A DNA stretch of 64,000 nucleotides from Bradyrhizobium rifense (GTDB taxonomy: Bacteria > Pseudomonadota > Alphaproteobacteria > Rhizobiales > Xanthobacteraceae), in contig NZ_VSSS01000053.1 of the NCBI RefSeq assembly GCF_008123425.1, positions 28,898 to 92,897 of the forward strand, in the 5' to 3' direction. Below are positions 1 through 10,344 of the stretch, piece after piece. Made by a program: the position numbers and the translations under genes. The notes beneath the pieces are model-generated. The model was not told the origin of the DNA, did no database searches, and worked only from the letters and a program-made list of their open reading frames with translations. Numbering within the stretch: the first letter of the stretch is position 1; every line of letters starts with the position of its first letter.

Positions 1-1313
1 CGGTTGCCGCCGGCATGAACCCGATGGACCTCAAGCGCGGCATCGACATCGCGGTTGCCGCCGTCGTCAAGGACATCGAGAAGCGCGCCAAGCCGGTTGC
101 CGCCTCCTCCGAGGTCGCCCAGGTCGGCACCATCTCGGCCAACGGCGACGCCGCCATCGGCAAGATGATCGCCCAGGCGATGCAGAAGGTCGGCAACGAG
201 GGTGTCATCACCGTCGAGGAGAACAAGTCGCTCGACACCGAAGTCGACATCGTCGAGGGCATGAAGTTCGACCGCGGCTATCTGTCGCCCTACTTCGTCA
301 CCAACCCCGAGAAGATGACCGCCGAGCTCGAGGACGCCTACATCCTCCTGCACGAGAAGAAGCTCTCCGGCCTGCAGGCCATGCTGCCGGTGCTGGAAGC
401 CGTGGTGCAGTCGGGCAAGCCGCTCGTCATCATCGCCGAGGACGTCGAGGGCGAGGCGCTGGCGACCCTGGTCGTCAACCGCCTGCGTGGCGGCCTCAAG
501 GTCGCCGCCGTCAAGGCGCCGGGCTTCGGTGATCGCCGCAAGGCCATGCTGGAAGACCTCGCAATCCTGACCGGCGGTCAGCTGATCTCCGAAGACCTCG
601 GCATGAAGCTCGAGAACGTCACGGTGAAGATGCTGGGACGTGCGGGCAAAGTGGTGATCGATAAGGAGAACACCACGATCGTCAAGGGCGCCGGCAAGAA
701 GCCGGAGATCGAGGCCCGCGTCGGCCAGATCAAGGCCCAGATCGAGGAGACCACCTCGGACTACGACCGTGAGAAGCTCCAGGAGCGTCTCGCCAAGCTG
801 GCCGGCGGCGTCGCGGTGATCCGCGTCGGCGGCGCGACCGAGATCGAGGTCAAGGAGAAGAAGGACCGCGTCGAGGACGCGCTCAACGCCACCCGCGCCG
901 CGGTGCAGGAAGGCATCGTCCCCGGCGGCGGCGTCACGCTGTTGCGCGCCAAGAAGGCGGTCGGGCGTCTCACCAACGCCAATGCCGACGTGCAGGCCGG
1001 CATCAACATCGTGCTGAAGGCGCTGGAAGCTCCGATCCGCCAGATCTCGGAGAATGCCGGCGTGGAGGGCTCGATCGTTGTCGGCAAGATCCTCGAGAAC
1101 AAGTCCGAGACCTTCGGTTTCGACGCCCAGACCGAGGAATATGTCGACATGATCGAGAAGGGCATCATCGATCCCGCCAAGGTGGTGCGCACCGCGCTGC
1201 AGGACGCCTCCTCCGTGGCCGGCCTGCTGGTGACCACCGAGGCGATGGTCGCTGAAGCTCCGAAGAAGGAAGCCCCGCCCGCACCGGCCGGCGGCGGCAT
1301 GGGCGGCTTCTAA
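1..1313 (+). CDS. groEL: GroEL chaperonin (60 kDa), C-terminal part
   Basis: Cytosolic chaperonin that folds proteins inside a double heptameric ring, driven by ATP and capped by GroES. The reading frame is open from the window edge, so the gene starts upstream; about 110 N-terminal residues and any groES or CIRCE element lie outside. Roughly 435 residues are present, covering the rest of the equatorial, intermediate and apical domains. Visible family blocks include the apical stretch VEGMKFDRGYLSPYFVTN, the region PGFGDRRKAMLEDLAILTGG and the equatorial PGGGVTLLRA. The protein ends in a GGGMGGF tail of the usual Gly/Met type. A strong terminator follows directly. Bradyrhizobia carry several groEL copies; which one this is cannot be told from the fragment. 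Identification is secure. Confidence 0.98.
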   Translation, partial: VAAGMNPMDLKRGIDIAVAAVVKDIEKRAKPVAASSEVAQVGTISANGDAAIGKMIAQAMQKVGNEGVITVEENKSLDTEVDIVEGMKFDRGYLSPYFVTNPEKMTAELEDAYILLHEKKLSGLQAMLPVLEAVVQSGKPLVIIAEDVEGEALATLVVNRLRGGLKVAAVKAPGFGDRRKAMLEDLAILTGGQLISEDLGMKLENVTVKMLGRAGKVVIDKENTTIVKGAGKKPEIEARVGQIKAQIEETTSDYDREKLQERLAKLAGGVAVIRVGGATEIEVKEKKDRVEDALNATRAAVQEGIVPGGGVTLLRAKKAVGRLTNANADVQAGINIVLKALEAPIRQISENAGVEGSIVVGKILENKSETFGFDAQTEEYVDMIEKGIIDPAKVVRTALQDASSVAGLLVTTEAMVAEAPKKEAPPAPAGGGMGGF

Positions 1314-1338
1314 GCCCATCCTCATCTGACAGTGTTGC

Positions 1339-1368
1339 GAAGGCCGCCTCCGGGCGGCCTTCTTTTTT
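1339..1368 (+). terminator. Rho-independent terminator after groEL
   Basis: The stem GAAGGCCGCC pairs with GGCGGCCTTC around a short TCCG loop and is followed by six T residues, 25 bases after the groEL stop codon. This is a canonical intrinsic terminator. Confidence 0.93.
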
Positions 1369-1449
1369 GCCGACACTGGCCTGCGCTTCAACCGGCGGCC
1401 AAAACCCACTACGGTGGCGCCCGATTCTAGTCGTTCGAGGATTTCGTCG

Positions 1450-2661
1450 ATGCGCGCGCTTCTGGTTTGTTCGACAGCCCTTTTGGCCGCCCTGCTTGCA
1501 GTATCGCCTGAGGTCGCCTCAGCCCAGATGAAGCTGTCGCCGAAGGCCACAGCGCCGGGCGGCATGGAGACGCGCTATTTCACCTCGATCGACGGCCTGA
1601 TGGACGGCAATGCCGACGTGATCCTGAAGGAGACGCGGCAGGGCAAAACGGTCACCGCGGCGATGCTCGACGTCTGCTACCCCGTCGCCAAGAACTCCGA
1701 CCGCAAGGACCGCTTCGTCGTCAATCTCCAGATCGCGGGCCAGACGCTGACCGGCACGACGCAAAGCCTCGGCGCGAAGGCGCCGGTCACCGTCAAGCTC
1801 ACGCGCAAACCGACCGGCGACACCTTCGAGTTCCGCGGACAGATCGGCATCGGCCAGACCGTGACCGAAGTGACCTCGCCCGACAATGCCGATCTCAGCG
1901 AGAAGGAATTTCTGGACAACCAGACCACCGACGACGGCATCACGCCGCAGCCGAAGGATTTTACCGAAGTCTCGCCGGAAGCGATCGCGGTCAAGGTCAA
2001 GCTGGATAACGCGACCGACTTCCTGAAGAGCCTCAAGGGCCAGGACGTCGAGGTGACGCTGGCAAGTCTCTCCGTCGGCTGCGACGCGCTGCGCGCCGGC
2101 GAGCAGACCATCAACATGTCGGTCGACCCGGAGCGCTCGGCCGCGCTGCTCGCGAAATTCAAGGCGATGCCGGGTGTCACCGCTGCCGGCTGGACCGCTG
2201 GACTCGCCGAGATGGACCGTACCGTCCGCATCCCCGCCGCCGACTGGCGCGACGGCGACAAGATCAACCGCGACAAGCTCGCCACTGCAATTGCCGGCGT
2301 GCTGAGCAAGACGCTCGCGGCCAAGCCGGCCTCGCAGGGCTTCGACGCCGCCACCGGCAAGCTCAAGCTCGTCTTCAAGCGGCCGAACCAGGATTTCCCG
2401 GCGCTCGAGCTCACCGACACGATCGAGGTCTCGGGCCTCGTCTCCGCCGACAAGCCGGGGACGACCGACAAGCTGATTGTCTGGATCGGCAGTCCCTCGA
2501 CCACGACCGCCGACGAGAGCAGCGGCGCGAAGCTCAACGTGTCGGATGAGGCGACGGCCGATGAAGAAGGCGACCAACCCGACGACAACGGCTCGATCGA
2601 GGCGCTAGCCAAGGAGCTGAAGGGCCAGCGCTGGGACGCCGACAAGTCGGTGTGGAAGTGA
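1450..2661 (+). CDS. Exported protein of unknown function, 403 aa
   Basis: I do not recognise a named family. The ATG at 1450 is chosen because GAGG lies 9 bases upstream and the first 25 residues form a clean Sec signal peptide (MRALLVCSTALLAALLAVSP, then EVASA before Q). A GTG start 36 bases further up would place 12 charged residues before it. The mature part is hydrophilic, with no membrane segment, and ends in an acidic stretch rich in D and E. The text has an irregular beta-rich look with repeated D/T/K pairs. It is a single gene between the groEL terminator and an opposite-strand gene, so context gives no function. Periplasmic location is inferred. Confidence 0.85.
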   Translation: MRALLVCSTALLAALLAVSPEVASAQMKLSPKATAPGGMETRYFTSIDGLMDGNADVILKETRQGKTVTAAMLDVCYPVAKNSDRKDRFVVNLQIAGQTLTGTTQSLGAKAPVTVKLTRKPTGDTFEFRGQIGIGQTVTEVTSPDNADLSEKEFLDNQTTDDGITPQPKDFTEVSPEAIAVKVKLDNATDFLKSLKGQDVEVTLASLSVGCDALRAGEQTINMSVDPERSAALLAKFKAMPGVTAAGWTAGLAEMDRTVRIPAADWRDGDKINRDKLATAIAGVLSKTLAAKPASQGFDAATGKLKLVFKRPNQDFPALELTDTIEVSGLVSADKPGTTDKLIVWIGSPSTTTADESSGAKLNVSDEATADEEGDQPDDNGSIEALAKELKGQRWDADKSVWK

Positions 2662-2669
2662 CGTAACCG

Positions 2670-3068
2670 TCAATTCCCGTTGGCGCGAAAACGCAGCGGC
2701 TTCGGGCCGATCAGTGTGAGCACGTCGCCCTGGCGCTTCCAGGTCTCGACGGCGGCGAGCGCGGCGACGAGATCGTCATCGGCCTGGGCCCTGGCCGGCG
2801 GGCAGGAACGATCCTGGATTGCGCCGGGAACGAAAATCACGGTGTTGCCGGCCACCGAGAACTGTCCTTTGCCGCCCTTGCACCAAAGCTCGAGCACGAC
2901 CTCGCCATTGTCACCGATCTCGAGGTTCGGAATGCGTTTCGAGCCGGGCTGGGGCACGGCCTCCAGCGTCATCTCGGTACCGAAGGGGAAGCCCTCTTCC
3001 GCACGCGCCACGGCGGACATCACGAGCAACGCAGCCGCCGCGCACACCATCTGCTTCAACGATACCAT
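2670..3068 (-). CDS. Small exported protein, possibly META/HslJ-like
   Basis: A 132-residue protein with a signal peptide (MVSLKQMVCAAAALLVMSAVARA, cleavage before EE). The mature part has two Cys residues (LWCKGGKG and DRSCPPARAQ) and ends TWKRQGDVLTLIGPKPLRFRA. The pattern of short strands with a late 'gdvLtLig...LrF' motif resembles META/HslJ or lipocalin-like stress domains, but this is weak. It is convergent with the preceding exported protein, with only 8 bases between the stop codons. No operon partner. Confidence 0.75.
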   Translation of the reverse strand: MVSLKQMVCAAAALLVMSAVARAEEGFPFGTEMTLEAVPQPGSKRIPNLEIGDNGEVVLELWCKGGKGQFSVAGNTVIFVPGAIQDRSCPPARAQADDDLVAALAAVETWKRQGDVLTLIGPKPLRFRANGN

Positions 3069-3145
3069 GAGACCTCTCGACCGACCGATTTGCGGGGTCT
3101 TTTATAAGACGGCAAAGCCTTTGAGAAGGTTCGCCGATTCAAGGC

Positions 3146-3180
3146 ACAAAAATCCCCGCGGGACGATCCCGCGGGGATTT
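3146..3180 (-). terminator. Terminator of the lactate permease gene
   Basis: A near-perfect hairpin, with AAATCCCCGCGGGA pairing with TCCCGCGGGGATTT across a three-base loop. On the minus strand it is followed by further T residues, which fits termination of the minus-strand permease gene ending at 3203. Confidence 0.88.
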
Positions 3181-3202
3181 GGATCGAAACGGACGGTGCC
3201 TG

Positions 3203-4867
<1,665 letters not shown>

Positions 4868-5183
4868 GGTCTTCCTCCCCCACGCGTTTATGCGGTAGGC
4901 CAGCCGGCGTGGACGGCGAACCTGCTTGACGTTGGAAGCGACAACCCCCGAGTTGGACGCGAATTGCTCGCGAGAGCCGCGGTTCCCGCCTGCTCACAAG
5001 CTCGCGAAAATCTGGAGGCCCCCACCCCACGCCGTTGTGCCCATGCTAGGGTTGCAAGCTGCGGCTAGCCAACGCAAATTGCAGAACTTGCGACTTTAGT
5101 CTAAGCGCGCACCCGTTTTCTGCCATGGCCTCAGCCGGTTGGCTCCGGGGCCGCTGTGCATATCCCTCAGGAGATCCCACTCT
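4868..5183. other. Divergent intergenic region, lldP / ABC exporter
   Basis: This 316-base gap holds the leaders of two divergent genes. The only clear elements are the purine-rich ribosome sites next to each start. I see no convincing operator palindrome or sigma-70 promoter, and no ORF with coding character. Confidence 0.6.
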
Positions 5184-6947
5184 GTGAAGAACATCAGCGC
5201 CACGCTCGCGACCGTCTGGCGAATCGCCGGCCCGTATTTCCGATCGGAGGACAAATGGGCCGGCCGCGGCCTGCTCGGTGTCGTCGTCGCAATGGAGCTG
5301 GCGCTCGTCGCGATCAATGTGCTGCTCAATCAGTGGCAGAACCGGTTCTACAGCGCACTCCAGGCCTACGATCTGAATGAGTTCGTCATGCAGGTCTGGA
5401 TCTTCCTCGGCCTTGCCTTCACCTACGTCGCGCTGGCCGTTTACAAGCTCTACCTGAACCAGTGGCTGCAGATCCGCTGGCGGCGATGGATGACGCAACA
5501 CTATCTCGGCGAATGGCTCGACGGCGCCACGCATTACCGCATGCAGCTGAAGGGCGATGCCGCCGATAACCCGGACCAGCGTCTCACCGAGGACGTCACG
5601 AACTTCGTCGAGCAAACGCTCGTCCTCGGTCTCGGCCTGCTGTCGTCCATCGTGACGCTGGCGTCGTTCATCATCATCCTCTGGGGTCTGTCCAACAGGG
5701 CGCCCCTGCACATTTACGGCACCGATATCGTCATCCCGGGTTTCCTGGTCTGGTGCGCGCTGGCCTACGCGCTCCTGGGTACGGCCCTGACGCACTGGAT
5801 CGGCGCGCCGCTCATCAATCTTTACTTCGAGAAGCAGCGCTACGAGGCCGACTTCCGCTTCAACCTGATCCGCGTGCGCGAAAATGCCGAGCAGATTGCA
5901 CTCTTGAAAGGAGAGAGCGCGGAGCGAGGTCATCTCCTTCATCGCTTCGGCTACGTCATCGGCAACTGGTATGCGATCATGAGCCGGACCAAGCGCCTCA
6001 CCGCCTTCACGGCGAGCTACGGTCAGGCTGCGACGATCTTTCCCTATGTGGTGGTCGCGCCCGCCTACTTCGCCAAGAGCATCCAGCTCGGCGACATGAT
6101 GCAGACCGGCTCGGCCTTTGGCCAGGTGCAGGATGCACTGTCGTTCTTCGTCACGGCCTATCGAACGATCGCGGAATGGCGCGCGATCGTCGCGCGTCTC
6201 GACGGCTTCGAGATGTCGGTCGAGACCGCGGCAAACCTGCCGGCGCATGAGGCCACGATCGAGCTTAAGGCGGCCGACGGCAGCCGCACTATCGGCCTCG
6301 ATAAGCTCTGCGTGTATCTCCCCAACGGCACGCCGCTGGTCGCAGCCGACGGCTTCGCCATCCAGGCGCCGGAGCGCGTGCTTGTGGCCGGGCCGTCGGG
6401 CTCCGGCAAGTCGACGCTATTCCGGGCAATCGCCGGCATCTGGCCGTTCGGCACCGGCACCATCGCCATCCCCGCGCAGGCGAAGCTGATGATGCTGCCG
6501 CAACGCCCCTATTTCCCGGTCGGCGCGCTGGGTGACGCTGTGATTTATCCGGCAGCGCCCGGCGCCTTCCAGACAACCCAAATCCGGGACGCGGTGATCG
6601 CGGTGGGCCTGCCAGACCTCGCCGAACGGCTGGGCGAGGATGGCCACTGGAACCGGATGCTGTCGCTCGGCGAGCAGCAACGCCTCGGGCTCGCCCGCGC
6701 GCTGCTGCATGGGCCGGACTATCTCTTCCTCGACGAGGCCACCGCCTCGCTCGACGAGCCGTCCGAGGCGCGGCTGTACCGGCTGCTGGCGGAGAAGCTG
6801 CCGCAGGCCACCATCGTCTCGATCGGCCATCGCGCGACGCTCGACGCCTTCCACACCCGCAAGGTGACAATGGTGAAGGACGGCGCGATCCATGTGCTGG
6901 GCAATGGCGGCGCACCCGCCGAGCCAGAGCCGAGCGCGGCGCGCTGA
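5184..6947 (+). CDS. SbmA/BacA-type ABC exporter, fused permease and ATPase
   Basis: A half-transporter with an N-terminal SbmA/BacA-like membrane domain (about residues 20-300) and a C-terminal ATPase, the arrangement of E. coli YddA and of rhizobial long-chain fatty acid or peptide transporters. Walker A GPSGSGKST is at residues 403-411, the signature appears as LSLGEQQ at 493, and Walker B YLFLDEATAS starts at 513. The signature has LSLGE instead of LSGGQ, which is normal for this branch. The GTG start at 5184 is preferred because AGGAG lies 10 bases before it. Length is 587 residues. It probably works as a homodimer in the inner membrane. The substrate cannot be read from sequence. Confidence 0.93.
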   Translation: MKNISATLATVWRIAGPYFRSEDKWAGRGLLGVVVAMELALVAINVLLNQWQNRFYSALQAYDLNEFVMQVWIFLGLAFTYVALAVYKLYLNQWLQIRWRRWMTQHYLGEWLDGATHYRMQLKGDAADNPDQRLTEDVTNFVEQTLVLGLGLLSSIVTLASFIIILWGLSNRAPLHIYGTDIVIPGFLVWCALAYALLGTALTHWIGAPLINLYFEKQRYEADFRFNLIRVRENAEQIALLKGESAERGHLLHRFGYVIGNWYAIMSRTKRLTAFTASYGQAATIFPYVVVAPAYFAKSIQLGDMMQTGSAFGQVQDALSFFVTAYRTIAEWRAIVARLDGFEMSVETAANLPAHEATIELKAADGSRTIGLDKLCVYLPNGTPLVAADGFAIQAPERVLVAGPSGSGKSTLFRAIAGIWPFGTGTIAIPAQAKLMMLPQRPYFPVGALGDAVIYPAAPGAFQTTQIRDAVIAVGLPDLAERLGEDGHWNRMLSLGEQQRLGLARALLHGPDYLFLDEATASLDEPSEARLYRLLAEKLPQATIVSIGHRATLDAFHTRKVTMVKDGAIHVLGNGGAPAEPEPSAAR

Positions 6948-6971
6948 GGCGACACGGCGCCCGTTCGTTGA

Positions 6972-7023
6972 GGCCATCCTTCGAGACGCCCGCCAAAGGC
7001 GGGCGTCTCGAACCATGAAGGCC
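6972..7023. repeat. Intergenic palindromic repeat, type CTTCGAGACGCCCG
   Basis: A long hairpin whose core is CGAGACGCCCGCC, AAA, then GGCGGGCGTCTCG (6982-7010). Outer arms GGCC...CCTT and AAGGCC continue the pairing with a small bulge. It lacks a T tract, so it is not a plain terminator. The core resembles a repeat I recall as scattered through Bradyrhizobium intergenic regions. It sits between two convergent genes. Confidence 0.7.
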
Positions 7024-7049
7024 GAGCGCGCGCCAAGCACCTACGCCAA

Positions 7050-7080
7050 AACAAAAGGGCGGCAGATTGCTCTGCCGCCC
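7050..7080 (-). terminator. Terminator of the porin-like gene
   Basis: GGGCGGCAGA pairs with TCTGCCGCCC around a four-base loop. On the minus strand the stem is followed by TTTTGTTTTGG, 25 bases after the stop codon at 7106. Confidence 0.88.
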
Positions 7081-7105
7081 TCGTTAAGTCGTCTCGGGAC
7101 AAAAC

Positions 7106-8125
7106 TTACTTCAGGTTGCTCATCGCCGTCAGGTCGAAGGAGAGCTTGGCGATACCGGCCGAGCCGCACCAGTTCGAGCCGGCGCCGCCCGGGTTGATCG
7201 CGGTCACGCTGGTGGTGCCGGTGGCGTTGAAGGCGCTGGTGAAAGCGTTGCAATCACCCTTGTTCAGGTCGGTGCCGGAGTAACGCAGGTCCAGCGTGAA
7301 CACCTTGTAGGTGAAGCCGACGCCGAGGTTCCAGGTGTTGTAGCTCTTGTAGGGAATGCCGTTGGCATAGATCGTTCCGGGGATGCCGTAGAAGGCGTCC
7401 GAAGTGCCGAGCCACTGCCGGCCGAACTCACCCGACACGTACATGCCGACGCCCGAGGCACCGAACGTCGTGCTCGGCGCGGTCCACTTCGCAGTCACCG
7501 AAGCGTAGTCGCCCCAGGCGCCCGAGTTCAGGAAGTTCGGCGAGTAGTACTCGTTCACGCCGACCGACCAGTTGTCGTTGATGGTGTAGTTCACCTTGCC
7601 GTAGACTTCGAAGAAGCTGACGTTCTTCTTCATGACGTTGCCGTCGGCGAGGAAGATCGTGGTGGTGCTGACCGGGCAAACGCCGCCGCCAGGAACGAGC
7701 GCGCCAGCGGGCGTGATGACACCAACGTTGTCGGCGCAGCTTCCGCCCGGATACAGATAACCCCAGACACCGACGTCGAAGGCGAACGCGCCGAAGGTCG
7801 GGCGGATACCGCCGTAGACGTCGACTTCAGCCGCAGCGCGGTTGGCGAAGGAGATGCTCTCCGCGGACACGCCGGCGTACAGCTGCAGGTCCTTGGTGAC
7901 GTTGTAGCGCGGCTCGAAATAGGCGGCGACCGAAGGCTGGTGGTTCGACTGGGTGACACCGCGGAAGATGTAGTCGCTCATGACCGCACCGCCGAAGGCG
8001 ATATCCCAGGGGTCAAAGGCGGGCGGCGGCGGAGCCTTCAGTGCCTTCACATGCAGATCTGCCGCGAAAGCCGAACCCGTCGTCACCATTGCCAGCGCCG
8101 TTGCCAACAAAGCCACTTTCTTCAT
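7106..8125 (-). CDS. TorF-family putative porin (Gcw_chp-type outer-membrane protein)
   Basis: A 339-residue outer-membrane beta-barrel protein. It starts with a 21-residue signal peptide (MKKVALLATALAMVTTGSAF, then A), followed by a Pro-rich linker. The segment WDIAFGGAVMSDYIFRGVTQS is the hallmark of the TIGR02001/Gcw_chp family. The rest alternates strands typical of a barrel, for example YAGVSAESISFANRAAAEVD, GVWGYLYPGG and WNLGVGFTYKVFTLDLRYSGTDL, and the protein ends in FDLTAMSNLK. The ATG at 8125 is chosen over 8137 because GGGGA lies about six bases upstream and the signal peptide begins there. The function is presumed passive diffusion or nutrient-limited uptake; the substrate is unknown. 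Confidence 0.92.
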   Translation of the reverse strand: MKKVALLATALAMVTTGSAFAADLHVKALKAPPPPAFDPWDIAFGGAVMSDYIFRGVTQSNHQPSVAAYFEPRYNVTKDLQLYAGVSAESISFANRAAAEVDVYGGIRPTFGAFAFDVGVWGYLYPGGSCADNVGVITPAGALVPGGGVCPVSTTTIFLADGNVMKKNVSFFEVYGKVNYTINDNWSVGVNEYYSPNFLNSGAWGDYASVTAKWTAPSTTFGASGVGMYVSGEFGRQWLGTSDAFYGIPGTIYANGIPYKSYNTWNLGVGFTYKVFTLDLRYSGTDLNKGDCNAFTSAFNATGTTSVTAINPGGAGSNWCGSAGIAKLSFDLTAMSNLK

Positions 8126-8451
8126 TTCGATCCCCATCACCAGTTCTAGACCCCGGTCGAGTTCCGGAAGCCCCCCGGGACACCCGACCTGATTGCAAAT
8201 TCCGTTACCACCGCAATCTGGATTGAGGGATGTGAACCGTGAAGCAAAAAACACGGGCATCTGCCGACTTTTTAGGCGTTCTGACGATTCCACGAAAGGT
8301 TGTCGGACTGTGTTGCTTCTCGATCACATTATTTTCACTCCAAAATGCACAGAGCCGTCCGGGATACTACGTAGGTCCGCCACGCCGTGGCACGCGTGCT
8401 ACGAATCAGGTGACTCAAAAAAGGGCAGCCTCCGGCAGCCGGAGCGGCGAT
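8126..8451. other. Non-coding gap upstream of the porin gene
   Basis: This stretch should carry the porin promoter on the minus strand. I see no clear -35/-10 pair or palindrome, and the long plus-strand ORF crossing it has no coding character. Confidence 0.55.
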
Positions 8452-8484
8452 GCAAAAAGGCCGCAGCGTCACCGCTGCGGCCTT
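8452..8484 (-). terminator. Terminator of the histone-like gene
   Basis: AAGGCCGCAGCG pairs with CGCTGCGGCCTT across a four-base loop, and on the minus strand it runs into TTTTT. It is about 100 bases downstream of the histone-like gene, the nearest upstream minus-strand gene. Confidence 0.85.
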
Positions 8485-8583
8485 CCTGCTATCGATCGTG
8501 GTCGGCGGGACGGACGGGACCTTTGGCCTGAGCCTGGCTCTAACCTTGGGCCCGACCCTTTGGACCTACCCTGCCCTTCGAAC

Positions 8584-8952
8584 CTAGCCCTGCCCTTCGG
8601 CCGGCGTCGGTTCCGCAGAAGACGAAGGCATCGCCCAGCTCGTCTCGGCGGCAGGCTCGGGGGCCGGTGCTGCCACTGGAGCTGCGGGCTTCGGCGCGGG
8701 AGCTGCCTTCGCCTTCTTCGGTGCTGCTGGCTTGGCTGCTGGCTTGGCCGCCTTCTTCGGTGCCGCCTTCTTCACGGCCTTCTTGGCCGCAGCCTTCTTG
8801 GCCGCCTTCTTCGGCGCAGCCTTCTTGGCCGATTTCTTCGCGGCCTTCTTGGCGGACTTCTTCGCCGCCTTCTTCTTCGTCGCCTTCTTCGCCGCTACAA
8901 CCTTCTTGGCCTTTTTGGCCTTCTTGCTTTTTTTCTTACTCGCTTTCGCCAT
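8584..8952 (-). CDS. Histone H1-like Lys/Ala-rich DNA-binding protein
   Basis: A 122-residue, extremely basic, low-complexity protein. Residues 2-90 are repeats of KKAAKK, KKSAKKAA and APKKAAKKAA type, like the C-terminal tail of eukaryotic H1 and bacterial H1-like or AlgP-type proteins. Residues from about 85 on are Pro/Ala-rich and end in an acidic SSSAEPTPAEGQG tail. It is presumed to bind DNA non-specifically in the nucleoid. The ATG at 8952 has AGGAGG 7 bases upstream; a longer form from 8979 is less likely. It lies 69 bases downstream of glcF on the same strand and could be read through from it. Repeat number probably varies between strains. Confidence 0.88.
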   Translation of the reverse strand: MAKASKKKSKKAKKAKKVVAAKKATKKKAAKKSAKKAAKKSAKKAAPKKAAKKAAAKKAVKKAAPKKAAKPAAKPAAPKKAKAAPAPKPAAPVAAPAPEPAAETSWAMPSSSAEPTPAEGQG

Positions 8953-9021
8953 CGTGGTCCTCCTGTTGCCGCCGAACAATGGTCGATCGGGCTTCTTCGG
9001 CCGTCACCCCGGGACGAAAGC

Positions 9022-10344
9022 TCAGCGCGACAAATTCAATGCCGGCCGCGCCCCGCCCGTAGCCCAATCGAGAAGCTCAATCGTGTGTACGACCGGAACT
9101 GACGTGCCACTGGCAATCTGCACCATGCAGCCGATATTGCCCGCGGCAATCATGTCCGGCTTGACGCTCGCGATGTTGGCGATCTTGCGATCGCGCAACC
9201 GGCCCGCAAGCTCAGGCTGGAGAATGTTGTAGGTCCCCGCCGAACCGCAACACAAATGGCTCTCCGGCACATCTTTCACCACGAATCCATTCTTGGAAAG
9301 CAATTCTTTCGGAAGGCCCGTGATTTTCTGCCCGTGCTGCAACGAACACGCTGAGTGATAGGCGACGACGATGTTGTCCTGTCGCGCGGTGGGTTCGAGT
9401 CCAAGGCCGGCGATGTACTCAGTGATGTCCTTCGCAAGTGCGGACACCTTCGCCGCATCGGCTGCGAACGCGCCGTCCTCGCGCAGCAGATAGCCGTAGT
9501 CCTTGATCACCGTGCCGCAGCCGGACGCCGTCACCAGGATGGCGTCGAGCCCCTCGCCGGCCGCTTCCCTCTGCCACGCCGTGATGTTGGCGCGGGCCCG
9601 GCCCAGCGCGTCATCGTCGAGACCGAGGTGATGGGTGAGCGCGCCGCAGCATTGCTCGTCCCTGACCAGAACGACCTCGATGCCGTGACGGGTCAGCAGG
9701 CTGATAGCGGCCTGATTGATGCGCGGCGCCAGCACCTGCTGGGCGCAGCCCTGGAGCAGCGCGACCCGACCGCGCTTCTTGCCAAGCGCTGCGAACACGC
9801 TGCCCGGAAGCGCGCCCGGGGCCGGCAGCCGGCCTGGGGCCAGCGCCAGCATCGCCTTGAGGCGCTGGATCAGGCCGGGCGTGGCCGAGGGCCGCGGGGT
9901 CGGCAGGAAGACGGCAAAGGGCCGGGCCAGCTGTGCCAGCCGCATGCTGATGCGAAACCGCCGCGGATCGGGCAGGACGAAGGCCAGCACCTGGCGCAAC
10001 AGCCGCTCGGCGAGCGGCCGCTGATAGCGCTGCTCGATCCTGACACGGGCCTGATCGACGAGGTGCATGTAGTTCACCCCGGAGGGGCAGGTCGTCGTGC
10101 AGGCCAGGCACGACAGGCAGCGGTCGACATGCTTGACCACCTCGGCCGTCGGGGCCTGGTCCTTCTCCAGCATCTCCTTGATCAGATAGATGCGGCCGCG
10201 CGGGCTATCGAGCTCGTCGCCGAGCAGCACATAGGTCGGGCAGGTCGCAGTGCAAAAGCCGCAATGAACGCAGGCGCGCAGGATCTTGTCGGCTTCCGCG
10301 ATGTCGGGGTCGGCGAGCTGCGCGAGTGAGAATTCGGTCTTCAT
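9022..10344 (-). CDS. glcF: Glycolate oxidase iron-sulfur subunit GlcF
   Basis: Electron-transfer subunit of glycolate oxidase, which oxidises glycolate to glyoxylate at the membrane with GlcD and GlcE. Two 4Fe-4S sets are intact: C25, C28, C31, C35 (CVHCGFCTATCP) and C76, C79, C82, C86 (CLSCLACTTTCP). Two CCG domains follow, seen as EQCCGALTHH and HLCCGSAGTYN. Length is 440 residues. The ATG at 10344 overlaps the glcE stop as ATGA, indicating translational coupling. A longer ORF upstream is only a continuation of the open frame inside glcE. glcD is not adjacent but lies nearly 4 kb away on the same strand. Confidence 0.96.
   Translation of the reverse strand: MKTEFSLAQLADPDIAEADKILRACVHCGFCTATCPTYVLLGDELDSPRGRIYLIKEMLEKDQAPTAEVVKHVDRCLSCLACTTTCPSGVNYMHLVDQARVRIEQRYQRPLAERLLRQVLAFVLPDPRRFRISMRLAQLARPFAVFLPTPRPSATPGLIQRLKAMLALAPGRLPAPGALPGSVFAALGKKRGRVALLQGCAQQVLAPRINQAAISLLTRHGIEVVLVRDEQCCGALTHHLGLDDDALGRARANITAWQREAAGEGLDAILVTASGCGTVIKDYGYLLREDGAFAADAAKVSALAKDITEYIAGLGLEPTARQDNIVVAYHSACSLQHGQKITGLPKELLSKNGFVVKDVPESHLCCGSAGTYNILQPELAGRLRDRKIANIASVKPDMIAAGNIGCMVQIASGTSVPVVHTIELLDWATGGARPALNLSR

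Noticed and set aside
8239..9102. 287-aa plus-strand ORF rich in Leu/Arg
   Set aside because: It is the antisense of the Lys/Ala repeat gene; the LLRRLL pattern is the mirror of AAKKAA. The minus strand has the ribosome site.
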